DNA of 64,000 bases, taken from contig JASWHV010000012.1 of assembly GCA_030760725.1 (NCBI GenBank), positions 35,805,652 through 35,869,651 on the forward strand. Reading direction: 5' to 3'. The translations under genes and the position numbers were made by a program. The notes under the pieces were generated by a model. The model was not told the origin of the DNA. It ran no database searches and worked only from the letters and a program-made list of their open reading frames with translations. This document shows, piece by piece, positions 10,032-22,221 of the stretch; the first letter of the stretch is position 1, and each line of letters opens with the position of its first letter. This DNA is from Neostapfia colusana. Lineage: Eukaryota; Streptophyta; Magnoliopsida; Poales; Poaceae.

Positions 10032-13000
10032 ATGGTTCGCACTAGGACCACGCACGAGGTTGGTGGCTCTAGCCAAGGTGGAGGCGATGACTCCCAGCCA
10101 CCGGCCTACGACAGCACCCCGCAGCAGCAGCCACCTCCGCTTACTCTAGCGGATGTGATAGCGGCACTGGTGGGAGGTCGTGAGGAGCAGACCGACCTGC
10201 TCCGCACGATCGTGCAGAATACATCCCAGGTGGGTGGGCGTCAAGACAGAGGGCGTCGTGAGCCCCGTGAAGTGTCGTACTCGGATTTCATGAGTACGCA
10301 CCCTCCAGTGTTCACCGAAGCCGAAGAACCACTGGAGGCGGACAACTGGCTGCGGACCATCGAGTCCAAGTTCGGGCTGCTCCAATGTACGTAGTGGCAG
10401 AAGACTCTGTTCGCAGCGCAGCAACTCCACGGTGCCGCTGGTGCGTGGTGGGCGAACTATGTGGCCTCACGTCCGGCTGACCATGCCGTGGAATGGCAAG
10501 AGTTCCGGGAGGCGTTCTGCGCCTATCACATTCCTCCCGGAATCATGAAGAGGAAGTTCCAAGAATTCTTGGAGCTGAAGCAGGGCGGGAGGAGTGCCCA
10601 TGACTACTCCCGTGCCTTCAACCATCTGGCGCAATACGCGTCAGACTATATCTCCACGGAGGAGAAGAAGAGGGAGCATTTCTATCGGGAGTTACACCCC
10701 GAAATGAAGACGCACCTTGTTCAGTGGAATCGCGGCACTTTCAACGACCTAGTCAATGCCGCGACTATGCAAGAGGATGTTCAGCGGGAGTTGGCAGCTG
10801 AGCAGAGGAAGCACAGCGCTCCACCTAGCAGTGGTGGTGGCGCGCCACAGAAATACCGTATGGTGTATCGGACACCATCCGGGCAGCAGTGGCATCCACC
10901 GGAGCGACCTCAACGGTTCGGGGGACGTCCTTTCCAGTCACCCTCGTTCCGTCCACCGATGCCACCACCAAGACAGCAATAGCAGCAGCAGACGGTACCC
11001 CGGGCGTTTCCACCGCCACAACGCGCCCCGGGATTCCGTCCACCGATCAGCGGGGGACCGCCCCGTTTCACCTGCTTCACGTGTGGCCAGGCGGGCCACT
11101 TCGCGAAGGACTGTCCCCAGGGGCAGCAGAGCAGCGGGCAAGCCCAGTTCCAGGGCGGTGCTCGAGGCCGACCTCCGGTGAAGAAGGTTGGTCAGCGGAC
11201 TGGGGGCGTCCGCAACCTCGACAATGAGGACGCCCCAGAGGGAGACAACGTGCTGGCGGGTACGTTTACTCTCAACCATCAAGCCATTGTCATATTGTTT
11301 GATTCTGGTGCAACCCACAACTTCATAAGTGCATCATATGTGGTTAAGCATCAGCTGGAAGCCTTTCCAACCGAGTGTTCTTATATGATCTGCTCACCGG
11401 GAGGAAAGATTTTAGCAACGATGATGGTTCCGAAAGCACCACTGTGCTTAGGTGGGAAGATATATCCCACCACTATGATTATCCTTGAGGGGCAGAAGAT
11501 TGATGCAATCTTGGGAATGTCATGGCTAAGCTACCATGGCGCTGTCCTGGAAACTCTAGCACGGACGGTTCACCTCAACTCTCCATTACACCGTCCGCAG
11601 TCCCTCTTATTAGATAATCCAGTCCGGGAAGTTTCAGTGATCAACAATACTGAAGCTCTCAAATTGGAGGACATCCCCGTAGTCCGGGAGTATCCCGACG
11701 TGTTCCCGGATGATCTTCCGGGCATGCCACCTGAGCGGGATGTCGAGTTCAAGATTGAACTTGCACCCGGGACTACGCCCATATCACGGAGACCATACAA
11801 AATGGCTTCCAATGAGCTGGCTGAACTAAAAGAACAGCTCAAGGATCTGTTGAGCAAGGGTTTCATTAGGCCGAGTTCCTCGCCTTGGGGATGCTCGGCG
11901 CTGTTTGTGAAGAAGAAGGATGAAACCCTGAGGCTGTGTGTGGATTACCAGCCGCTCAACGCTGTCACCATCAAGAATAAGTATCCACTGCCCCACATTG
12001 ATATTTTGTTTGATCAACTTGTGGGTGCAAGTGTGTTCTCAAAGATGGACCTTCGCTCTGGATATCACCAGATAAAGATCCGGGCGGAGGATATTTCAAA
12101 GACGGCCTTCTCGACGAGATATGGATTATATGAATATCTCGTCATGTCATTTGGTCTCACAAATGCTCCAGCCCATTTCATGTATCTCATGAACTCAGTG
12201 TTCATGCCGGAGCTGGACAAGTTCGTGGTAGTGTTCATCGACGATATCTTAGTTTACTCCAAGACAGAAGCCGAACATGCCGAACACTTGCGGATCGTTC
12301 TTCAACGATTGCGAGACCACAAGCTCTACGCCAAGTTCAGCAAATGCGAGTTTTGGATCAGCCAAGTGCCATTCTTGGGACATATCATCTCAGCAGAAGG
12401 CATTGCGGTTGACCCAAGCAAAATAGAGCAGGTGCTGAAATGGAAAGCTCCCACTTAAGTCCATGAAGTCAGAAGCTTCCTCGGGTTAGCAGGATACTAT
12501 CGGAGATTTATTCCAAGTTTCTCCAAGCTCGCCAAGCCGATGACAGAGTTGCTGAAGGGACGAAATATGTTTGGAACACGGCGTGTGAAGGAGCGTTCCG
12601 AGCATTGGTGAAGCATCTCACCACAGCCCCGGTCTTAGCACAGCCGGATACAACAAAGCCTTTCGACGTGTACTGTGACGCGTCCGGTATTGGGCTCGGC
12701 TGCGTGTTGATGCAGGAAGGACGTGTGGTCGCATATGGCTCACGCCAACTTCGGAACCATGAGCAGCATTATCCCACTCATGACCTTGAGCTTGCTGCAG
12801 TGGTTTTGGCGCTGAAAATGTGGAGGCACTATCTCCTGGGGAATCTGGTGCATCTCTACACCGACCACAAGAGCTCTAAATATATTTTCACCCAGAAGGA
12901 GCTGAACATGAGGCAACGGAGGTGGTTAGAATTAATCAAGGTCTATGAAATTGAGATTCACTACCACCCCGGCAAGGCGAATGTGGTTGCCGACGCGCTG

Positions 13001-14551
13001 AGTCGGAAATCGCATGTCCATCACCTCACCATTACACCGGTGGAGGAGGAAGAGCCAAGTTTATACTTGGTTCCTTATGGGTCGCTGTACAACCTTGCCC
13101 TCATCCCTACCATTAGGGAGGACATCAGTGCAGCTCAGAAAGATGATAAAGGCATGGCACATCTCCGGAGACGGATGGACAATGGGGAGATCAAATGTTT
13201 CCGGAAGGATGATGAGGGGACGCTGTGGTTTAACGACCGCATAGTCGTACCCCGGGACATGGAGTTGAGGAAAAAGATCCTCGACGAAGCTCACTTGTCC
13301 AAATACTCCATTCATCAGGGCAGCAACAAAATGTACCAAGATTTGAGAAAGAAATTTTGGTGGACACGGATGAAGCGGGAGGTAGCGAAGTACATATCCG
13401 AGTGTGATACGTGCCGACGAGTGAAAGCTGATCACATGAAGAAATCAGGGCTGTTGTAACCCCTGAAGATCCCGGCATGGAAATGGGAAGATGTGAGCAT
13501 GGATTTCATTCTGGGATTACCCATAACATCCAACAAGCATGATTCCATATGGGTAATCATCGATCGGTTAACCAAGACGGCTCATTTCATCCCGGTGAAT
13601 ACACGTTACAATGCCGGCAAATATGCGGAGCTATACATAGCGAAGATTCTATGCCTATACGGGGTACCCAAGACCATCATCTCAGATCGAGGTGCATTAT
13701 TTGTATCTCGCTTTTGGGAGCAGCTACACGCTGCATTGGGTACTAAGTTGATCAGGAGCTCCGCCTATCACCCTCAGACAGATGGCCAAACAGAGAGGGT
13801 GAATCAGGTTCTGGAAGACATGTTGAGAGCCTGTGCCATCCACCATGGTAGGAACTAGGATAATCACCTACCATTGGCGGAATTCTCGTACAACAACAGT
13901 TATCAGGCGAGTATCAAGATGGCACCCTACGAAGCTCTCTACGGTCGTAAATGCCGCACCCCATTGAATTGGTGCGAGTCCGGTGAAAGGGTCACATTTG
14001 GGGTTGATGTGGTGAACGACGCCGAAGAGCGCGTTCGGACGATTCAAGCTAATTTGAAAGCCGCTCAATCCCGTCAGAAGAGCTACGCTGATAAGAGGCG
14101 TAGACCGTTGCACTTTGACATTGGGGAACACGTGTACCTCCGCGTGTCTCCGATGAAGGGCGTGCACCGGTTCGGTGTGAAGGGGAAGCTCGCTCCCCGT
14201 TTCATTGGACCCTATGCTATCACCGAGAAGTGCGGACCAGCGGCGTATCGATTGGAGTTACCGGCATCTCTTGCTGGTGTCCATGATGTTTTTCATGTTT
14301 CGCAACTGCGAAAATGTTTGAAGCATACGGCTGCAGTTCCTATCGAAGACATCGGCGAGTTGAAACCGGATTTAACATATGATGAATATCCGGTGGAAAT
14401 TCTTGATGAGGAAGCCCGAACCACGCGTAGCAGAACATTGTGGTTCTACAAAATACTCTAGAGTAACCACACCGCCGAAGAAGCGACGTGGGAGAGCAAG
14501 GTATTCCTTCGCTCAAATTACCCGGAGTTCATGACTTCTCAACACGGGTAA
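10032..14551 (+). pseudogene. gag-pol: Gag-pol polyprotein of element A, inactivated
   Basis: One polyprotein frame. Gag has capsid-like residues around AGAWWANYVAS and a CCHC zinc knuckle (CFTCGQAGHFAKDC). Protease carries DSGATHNFIS. RT carries an intact FIDDILVYS. RNase H has CDASGIGLGC and YTDHKS. Integrase follows with its HHCC finger and D,D35E core (MDFI, SDRG, TERVNQ), then a chromodomain remnant ending 14551. ATG 10032 matches the B start. Lesions are: TAG 10392-10394 (Glu), TAG 10980-10982 (Gln), TAA 12456-12458 (Ser), a net 4-base loss near 12555 shifting the frame, TAA 13457-13459 (Gln), TAG 13856-13858 (Trp) and TAG 14459-14461 (Trp). Four of the six stops are C-to-T or G-to-A changes, as expected from methylated-cytosine decay. 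Confidence 0.92.
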
Positions 14552-14604
14552 GTCCCTATTACATCACTATCTCTTCTTTTGTAATCCCGGGACGAGATTC
14601 TTTT

Positions 14605-14617
14605 AAGGGGGGAGGGA
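14605..14617 (+). other. Polypurine tract of element A
   Basis: AAGGGGGGAGGGA directly precedes the 3' LTR start TGTAAAAG. It is the plus-strand primer of reverse transcription. Confidence 0.85.
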
Positions 14618-17600
14618 TGTAAAAGCCCAAGAAAAGGGACTTGCAAAAACTTTTCTTCACCTCACAACACCACAGTTTTTATTGTGGATATCTTAGGAAA
14701 AGTGTGAAGAGCAAGTAACCTCCATCAAAAGGGTAATTAGAGGGGAAAGCCCTCACTTTCATAAAGTAGGATTTTGACACATGAACATGAGAGGTTGAGC
14801 TCACCCCTAGAACTTAAAAAGTCTTGGGAAGGTTCAGTCCAAGTTTCATAGAAATCCAACACTTTTTGAGGCACTTTTGGAGGTATTTGAAAAAGAGGCC
14901 AATTTGAATGTAAATTCAAATTGCAGCAACTTTCATCACTCAAATTCAAAAAGTAGCTTCATATTCAAACTCTGCACATTTTTCTGAGTTAGCCCACCAA
15001 TTTTCATCCTTATTGGAGTTCATCTTGTCGGGAGCTAAATTTGCAATAATTCAAAACTGAATTTGAACTTCAGTTTAAACATGAAGCAAATTTAACCAAA
15101 CAAAGTTTTAATTTGAAAACTCAAATTCAAACCAAGACTTGGGGGCTAAGTCTCCCATTCAATGTTCAGTAGCTGGGATATTTACAACAGAAAGGGGGAG
15201 AAGGAATTAGAGGGGAGCAGAGGGCCCACTGGTCAGCCACCCTGAAAACCAAACCGACTCAGGCACGAGGTCGAACACCCCCGCGGGCGACAACGCACGG
15301 GGTCGACCCCATCCCAACGCGGCCACAGCATGGTGAAAGCGCGGAGTCACCACGCCAGCACGACGCTCGCTCGGCTGTTTTCACGGTGCCCTGGCTGTCC
15401 CAGCGTTCCCCCTCCCACAATCGCCCCTCGCGCAAACTTCATCCTCGCCGCTCTCTGGTCGCCGGCGTCCGAGCAACCCAGGCACTCTCGTGCCCGGCAA
15501 GCAACACAAGAAAGAACCGCCTTGAGGTACTGATCACCACCATGCTGACCTCGCCCTCTCTCTCGCACGGTCGGCAAAGAATTTGGGGGATTAGTGTGTC
15601 GGGGTGTTTAGAACCGAACCATGCGAAATCCGGAAATTCGCAGCAAGTAAGCCACCACTCCTTAGGACGAGCTAAAGACATGATCTAGACTCGCCCACGC
15701 GTCTCTGAGATCAGAAATCATCGAGTTTCATCGAGTATGGGCGATGTTCTTCGAGCTTTTTTCATCGGCGCCGATTTCCGGTCTAGGTCACCAGTGAGGT
15801 CGTAGTTGCAGTTGTTTGCACAGAGATCAGTGCCCATATCCATGATCAGCAGGTGTCAGCGGAGCTCCCCGAGCAAACGGCATCGAAAAAGGTGCAGGGG
15901 ATGCTGAGTTTGACGTCGCCGATGCGCTCCCGGCCGCTGTTGCCGGCGGGAGCACTGTTCCGGCCGTTGTCAAGCTCCGGTGAGGGCACCAGTGTGTTCT
16001 CCGAGTCGAGTTAGGCACAGGCGGCAATTTCCGTCAAAGTTCGGGCAGTGAAACGCCCGGCAGCGAGCGCTCCGGCGAGGCGCCGCCGCGGGCGCTGCGG
16101 GAGAGCGCGAGGTAGACGGGGGGGGGGGGGGGGGCGGGTCCACCGGTCAGCCTCTGACCTCGCACGGGGATCGGTTTGCGGCCGGGATTCGGTGTGGCAG
16201 CGCGGGTAAAACCCCGTGGGCCGCGGTGTGGCCGCATTCTGAGTGGGCCGGCTCGAGGAGTGGGTCCCACCCGCAGGATTTAAACATTTTTGGAATTTCC
16301 AGTTTTAGTTCAAACTTCAAATGCATAGAACTTTGGCTAGGAAACTCCAAAGTCGATGAACCAAATTTTGCTGAACTCAGAATTCTGAGTACTTTCCAGA
16401 AATACCAAATTCAGCTCATGAAAGTGAATAGGTTTCCAGAATTAAAACCCTAAAGTTTAAACTGTTGGGAATTTTATCTGGAGAACTACTTTATTAAAAA
16501 TTCTGAAATTTGGCTGAGAGGTTCATTAGAAAATCCCTGAATCCCAGTAAAATTTTCAGACTCATCCAAGTTCATTTAGTTACCCTAATGGGGTGATTAA
16601 GAGAACTGCCCTGAGAAAATAGAAAAATGTACAGAAACATTTTTCAGATTTTCTCAAATCTTAATTAGGGCATAACTTTCAGTAGAATTCTTCAAATGAC
16701 ATGAAACCAACTCCATTAGAACCATCCTAAATTCTAGTTTCCAGAATGTAAGGGTGGGAGCCATGAAAAACCCTGGAATTACTTAGAGGCTCAAATATTG
16801 ACCAAATAGGCTTTTATTTGTACAAGGTTCAATTGAACTGTGTTTCAAATAAAACTTGGTCACAACTCTGATTAGGACCCTACCAATCCACCATAAAAAT
16901 TTCAGAACCAAAGGGGAGGGCTAGCTAGAGTTATTAGTAGTTAAGTATTCAAGTTTACACTTTGCATTTAAATTTACATGTCGTATTTCATTACACGTGT
17001 AGTCACTGAAGAAGAGACCCCGGAAGTGCTGGACTTCCTCCTTCCGTAAGAAGAGCTAACTACTGACCAGCAGCAACAAGGCAAGCCCCGGTTTGCATTA
17101 AATCTTTTATCAAGTTTTGCTTTGTTCACATAATTAGGGTGATGTATGAATGTGCAGTAGGTGTAGGATGAATGGAACCCCACTTGCATGACCAAAACTT
17201 TTCCATAAGAGTGAGGGTAGTGTCTAAGACCTCGAGTAGACAGGCTATTCTTAATGAGTCATAGGACTTCGGTACAAGTCGAGTAGTTGGAATCTACTCG
17301 CGAGATAGGTTGGGACACACGGGTTTGGTTCGAGTGACGGGAGATCACTTTAGTAATGAAAATGAGACTAGGCAGGGGCTAGGGGCAGCAAGAGGGAGTC
17401 TTGTGTGCGCAGCCCTGTCCGTGTTGATTGAGGACCGATCCGTGTGCGGCCCTGCTGAACAAGTATTGAACGTACCGAAGGCATATCGGATATATGGGCC
17501 CCGATAAACCGATGTAGCCTAAACCTCCGGGCGTCGAGGCATAACGCACCGATTTATAGGTGTAGGCTGAGGGCAGCAAGGTCGAATTCTGCCAACGGGC

Positions 17601-18455
17601 ATAGAGAGAGATGCTCCGTGTGGGGAACCTCCTGCTCGTTTCGGTGCGACCGGTTCGACATTTGGGCTGTTGGGTAAAAGGTTGTCCCGTACGACATCGA
17701 GTGAGCGTGCTGTGCAGCTCCACGGGTGGGTGTATGTGACATGCTCTTTGGGTTTCCCTGCAGGTGTATATCGAGTCGATTCACCGTCCCTCGCGGTGAC
17801 GAGTACCGCTTGTTCACTGCGTCGTAACGTAGACTAATGTATGAAATATTATGATTCAATCTTTCTGTTATGATATAATTGTATTTCTACATGTGTGCCA
17901 CCAAATATTGCTTACTAAATTTCAGATTTCCGAACTGTTAACTTGTTGCTAAAAGATGAACTAAGGATGAACTTGTAGGCGTGTCCATTTGCTGCAATAT
18001 TACTACCCTATGTCATTGTACCCCTCATGTAGAATTTCATGCTTAGGTGAGTCGGTTAAGCCTTGTTGAGCCATCGTGCTCACGGTTGCTGCTTAAGTGT
18101 TTTTCAGGTGAGGAGCCACCCACGGACTCGGAGTACGAGTCCACCGGCGAGGGTTACCCTCCGTCGGGGACCACGGCTGAGTGGGAGCCATACACGCCGC
18201 GCTGAGCTGAGGAGTGCAGCTAGTGTGGGTTGCCCTAGGTCTGGGCAACCGACTTTTGCTAGATAGGCGGGCGTGAGTTGTACAATAGAAACTTCCGCTG
18301 TATAATAAAGACCCTAGTTTGTAACTGAGAAGTGTACTACTTTGTACATTCAGTTTGTTTTTCCCATGTAATATAATGTGTTCTTATGACGTGTGCTGTC
18401 GGGGGTCGCATCGCGCGGCACCACCCTCTGCGATCCTGGATGAGCGGATTCCGGT
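14618..18455 (+). repeat. Element A 3' LTR (3838 bp, last 8 bases missing)
   Basis: Matches the 5' LTR along its whole length with scattered substitutions and small indels, in the same mosaic layout (GC-rich island about 15265-16275). It stops matching after CCGGT at 18455. The 5' copy has eight more bases ending in CACA. Confidence 0.92.
16978..18205 (+). pseudogene. LTR small acidic ORF, 3' LTR copy of element A, broken in exon 1
   Basis: Equivalent of 6700-7928: exons 16978-17080 and 18108-18205. Exon 1 has TAA at 17047-17049, so this copy is broken. Exon 2 is intact and reads TAEWEPYTPR at its end. AEWEP here is closer to the B version (AELEPCTPP) than the 5' copy's AKWEP. Confidence 0.4.
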
Positions 18456-19611
18456 TCTTGCCTGAATATGTGCGCGAATCTGTCACCACCACCTTCAGGG
18501 AGCCACAGGGGGTCGGCACGTGAAAGGAGACCTGGATAGAAGCAATCATAAGACTTCCAAACACCTTAGGAACGTATCCCACATTCCTAAAACAACTCAA
18601 CTTCGTGTCCCACACGAAATCCTATCATAACCAACTCAAATCTTTCCATATTTGAGACATAACCGACTTAGCCGCAGCCTGAGCCCATAATCCAGCCGGT
18701 TGGACCTTTCCTACCAATTCTTTACGTCCACATCTCTTCATCACGCTTTGGAACCATGTTTCCACGTCCATTCACTCCTTGCACACATGCAAACACCTTC
18801 CAGCGACGTCCACGATACCCTCTTATGCATTGTTCTTGATCCAAACATGTTGCGCGACCTCCCGATCAACTCAACCATTATTCCTCCCGACTTTGTTGTT
18901 GAACCTCATCTTCTCCCTAAGACTAGTTCAATGGATCCTGTCACCATCCATATCTTGAACTCAAGCAACACCTGCACATGAATAAACAACCAATACTTTC
19001 GATCACAAGTCCGTAACTTGACTCACGTTAGTTCCGAAAACCACAACACCTTACGTGATCACCTCACGTAAGCATGTTGCGAAGCATAGCAAAATATTAA
19101 CCACTGTAAACAGCCATAACACTTCAAAAACTTAGTAAAAGAATACTAAGCAAAATTTCCATAGATGTAAAGCAAGTTCGAAACATTTGCATGGTAAAAA
19201 CAGAACCATTGTGATTTAGCTCCGGACCTTGCCAAAGCTAACCGGCCCTTGAGCCGGAGCTTACCAAAGCTAGCAGAACCTAGCACCGGAACTTACCAAA
19301 GCTAGTCAGACCTACCGCCGAAGCTAACCAAACACATGTCAGATCTAGCCATAGCAAATCGGACCTTACGTCGGATCTTGTCGGAGCTCGGACCTAGAGT
19401 CAGACCTTGACAAAAAGAGGATTTTGGCAAAATTCAAAACTTTTTTCGTCATAGCCAATGTATTCCGCACACATAGGTCTCACACTTCTACTCCTTTTTC
19501 TTCATATTTGTAGGCAGAAAATTTTGCAAGGAAATTATGGTGTATCTTTTTTGTGGTGGATGGATGGAATGATGCTAATTTTCAAATACTAAAATTTAGC
19601 AATGATGCAGT
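18456..19611. other. Unassigned stretch between element A and LTR E
   Basis: No recognisable coding domain or LTR terminus. The longest + frame is 93 codons (18700-18981), with no motif I know and no related copy in the window. The last 200 bases are A/T-rich. This may be the older DNA that A and E landed in, or parts of elements too decayed to read. Confidence 0.3.
19222..19332. repeat. 32-bp tandem repeat, 3 full units plus a partial one
   Basis: Units begin with CCGGA at 19222, 19254 and 19286, exactly 32 bases apart, each containing CTT(A/G)CCAAAGCTA. A partial unit starts at 19318 (CCGAAGCTAACC). The DNA after it holds looser relatives such as CGGACCTTACG and CGGATCTTG. Confidence 0.7.
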
Positions 19612-19654
19612 TGACACGACCCCACGGTCTTGTCGAGCCAGGATCATTCTGAGC

Positions 19655-19675
19655 GGTGCTGCGTTGCACAGCACC
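19655..19675 (-). promoter_or_regulatory. LTR E terminal hairpin GGTGCTG/CAGCACC
   Basis: A seven-base stem with a seven-base loop near the LTR end. In B, C and F the equivalent stem is GGTGCCG/CGGCACC, so one base pair changes in a compensated way. Confidence 0.5.
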
Positions 19676-19840
19676 AAATAACACACATCAAAGGTACAAA
19701 GCGGAAGCAAAGTTTTATTACCTAAACAGGTTTATGAACATTTTTACAACAAAATATGTTCAGTCTACACTCACGGGCGTAGACTATGCATCGAGTTCAC
19801 GTTCAGCCCATTAACGTATCCCCGCTAGCACGCACACACA

Positions 19841-19930
19841 CTAACACGGCGGCGTGCACGACTCCCACTCGACGGGGTTCCCCTCCTGGGGTTCCGTCTC
19901 CTCCTCGGGAGTCCCTTCCTCATAAAACCC
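19841..19930 (-). pseudogene. LTR small acidic ORF, exon-2 remnant in LTR E
   Basis: The minus-strand frame reads FYEEGTPEEE and ends VEWESCTPPC before TAG (19841-19843). It aligns with B exon 2 (SYEEGSEDE ... AELEPCTPP) and A exon 2. The splice acceptor base is changed (TTGCTG instead of TTGCAG), so this copy looks broken. Confidence 0.4.
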
Positions 19931-20112
19931 AGCAAAAGCTTCAAACACAAGCAGTGAGCACGATGGCTCAGCAAGACTGACCCGTCTCTCCTATACATGA
20001 AACTTCTACATGAAGGGTGGTAGGTTACATGAGGTAAAATAAGTTCCAAAGGACTCGCCTAATTAGTGGAACCTTACTTTCAAGTTTTAGCAGCAGGTTG
20101 TGGAGAACCTTA

Positions 20113-20117
20113 CGCTA
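20113..20117. repeat. Target-site duplication CGCTA, left copy (D)
   Basis: CGCTA directly before the D LTR start TGTAACACC. The same five bases follow the D end at 62378-62382. Confidence 0.85.
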
Positions 20118-22221
20118 TGTAACACCCCAAAACCTGTTAAAGAGGGGAATTTAAAATTTCTGGACGTATTGCATGTGGTGAAGCAATTCAAATTTAAACT
20201 GGAATTCAAATTTGAATCAAAACAGAAAAGGAAAAGGAAAAAGAAAAAGAAAAACGGCCAGCGGGTCGAAACCCACCTCAGCCGGCCCAAAACCCACGGC
20301 TGTTCCCCCCCCCTCTCCCTCACTCTGAAGCGTGGGGCCCGCATGTCATATCCCTCCCCGCGTGCGCGCCCAACCGCCACCGACATTTCCGCGCTTATCG
20401 CAAGCCGCCGGCCGAATTCCACAATCGCAACAAACTGATCCGCCCCCACGAGCGCCAATTCCGCACGCACACACCAAACCCGGCACTCCGGGCCGATTTA
20501 AACTCCCGCAAACCCCCTCTGCTCGCCACCTCGCCCGCGAACTTCCGCCACCGGTGAGCACCGCCGCCCAACCTCCGAATTCCCCTCGGCACAACGCCGT
20601 TCTGGTCCATCTAACCGGTTTCACATCATCGCAGCATCGAACACCAGCCGGTGATGCCCACTCCGGAACGATTTGCTTCCCAGACAACCGACACTGTCGA
20701 GCTCCGGTGAGGTCTAGCTGCCGGTCATCTCTGAAGTCGTCGAATTTCCATGACCCGACCCTACCTGACCCTCGGTACACCATCTGCTAACCGCAGAGAA
20801 GCCTCACGACCGGAGAACTCGAAGGATCGCCGAACCAAACCACTTCTCCATCGAGCACCAAGGAGCTCCTCCGCCCGTCGCCATCGCAGAGCCTATTCCA
20901 ACCCTCCCGGGCCCAAGAAGATCCCTCGGTGAGCTTCCCCTACCCTTTCGCGGCCGATCTGTGCAAAAAGATGCGAGTTCTAACGCACAGCGGCAAAAAC
21001 CGAGATTGCGCCGACGAGATCACCGTCCCCGCCGCCGCACGCCGCCGCACGCGCGGGCTGGCTCCGGCCAGGGCGACATGGCCCCCTGAGGCCCGTCCAT
21101 TTTAAATCGTGCGGTCCCGAAATGATCTAACCCGTACCGTTTCGCGTTATAATCTTAGTCGTCTGTTTTAAATCCAACGGCCCACGTCGGCCCCACATTA
21201 TAAAGGCCGGGAATCTTACGCGCTACCCCCTGGGGATCTCGGAAAACACGAGCTAGCCCCGGAAACTTCTGATCTAGCCCCTAGACCTTCAGAAATTCAT
21301 GTAAATTCATTTAAAAATCAGTTTTAGCCCTTGGACTTAATAAAAGATAGGAAAACCTCTCTGTTATGTGTAATTAGGCCCCTGAAAATTTAGGAAATAG
21401 TAAATTAAACCCTGCAGTAGGGTGAATTTGCCTTTTAGACACTATAAGATATTAAATTCAGAAATTTAAACATATGAGTAGAATTTAAATTCAAAAGGTA
21501 ATATAAACACATGTGCAAATACAAATGTAAATTTTCCTAGCACTTGGAAAACATTTATAATGAGTTGAGAACTGATTTTAGGCTGAAATGAAATCTGACT
21601 AGGTGCTGTCTACTTTTATTGTTGGTAAAATTCATTTTTAGGCTAGAAAATAATTCTGAAAATGGGTAAAAATGAATTTAAATTGATTCTCATCAGAGAG
21701 GAAGTCCAAGGATATTTTATTGAACATTTTAGATCAGAACATATTCTGTTTAGGTGATATACCTTGCTACTTTAATATTAAGGTTCACTTTTAGGCACAG
21801 AAAATAAATCTGAAAATATAGGAGAATAGGCATGCATAATTAGAAAAATGCTAAATAAGGTCCCTAAACTCCAAAACTTCAAATTTAGATTTTGTAGAAA
21901 AATCTGAAAACCTATTTGAAGTAGGAAGTTATCTTTTATGCAAAGTTTGTGGCTAAGAAATGTATTACCCAATGTAGAAAAGTTGTTCAAATTGGAAATT
22001 CATATATAGTGTACAATTAGGAATTTGAATATTAAAGCTAGAAATAATATATATGTTTAAAAGTGCATGAATGCTTAGGATCAACATATTTAGGTAAACA
22101 CAACACTTAAATATGTGTATGACTTTCATATGTATGCATGTGTGATTTGTATGAGTGGAAGTGTGGACTATGGCTTATGGAATGTTGTTTTCTTTTGTTA
22201 TGTGTGTATTGGCATGAGTAG

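Larger units (their letters stand above)
4343..18455 (+). mobile_element. Element A: full-length Tekay-type Ty3/gypsy chromovirus
   Basis: Two near-identical LTRs of about 3.84 kb (4343-8186 and 14618-18455) flank a primer-binding site, a 1.8 kb leader, a broken gag-pol and a polypurine tract, all in + orientation. The C-terminal chromodomain remnant and gag-pol in one frame place it in the Tekay chromoviruses. The left flank is CTATT. No matching duplication follows the right LTR because its last 8 bases are missing. The polyprotein has six stops and one frame shift, so the copy is inactive. Confidence 0.93.
19612..20117 (-). repeat. LTR E, left part (minus orientation, interrupted by D)
   Basis: Starts TGACACGACC, the inverted end of an LTR. 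The rest matches the layout of the B and C LTRs: terminal hairpin (19655-19675), exon-2 remnant, TGAGC...GCTCA hairpin, and the block with ACTCGCCTAA. At 20117 it is broken by D and continues at 62383. Bases 20113-20117 (CGCTA) are the target site duplicated by D. Confidence 0.75.

Noticed and set aside
18700..18981. 93-codon frame as a host gene
   Set aside because: No motif, no second copy, and it lies in decayed DNA; its length is within chance expectation.
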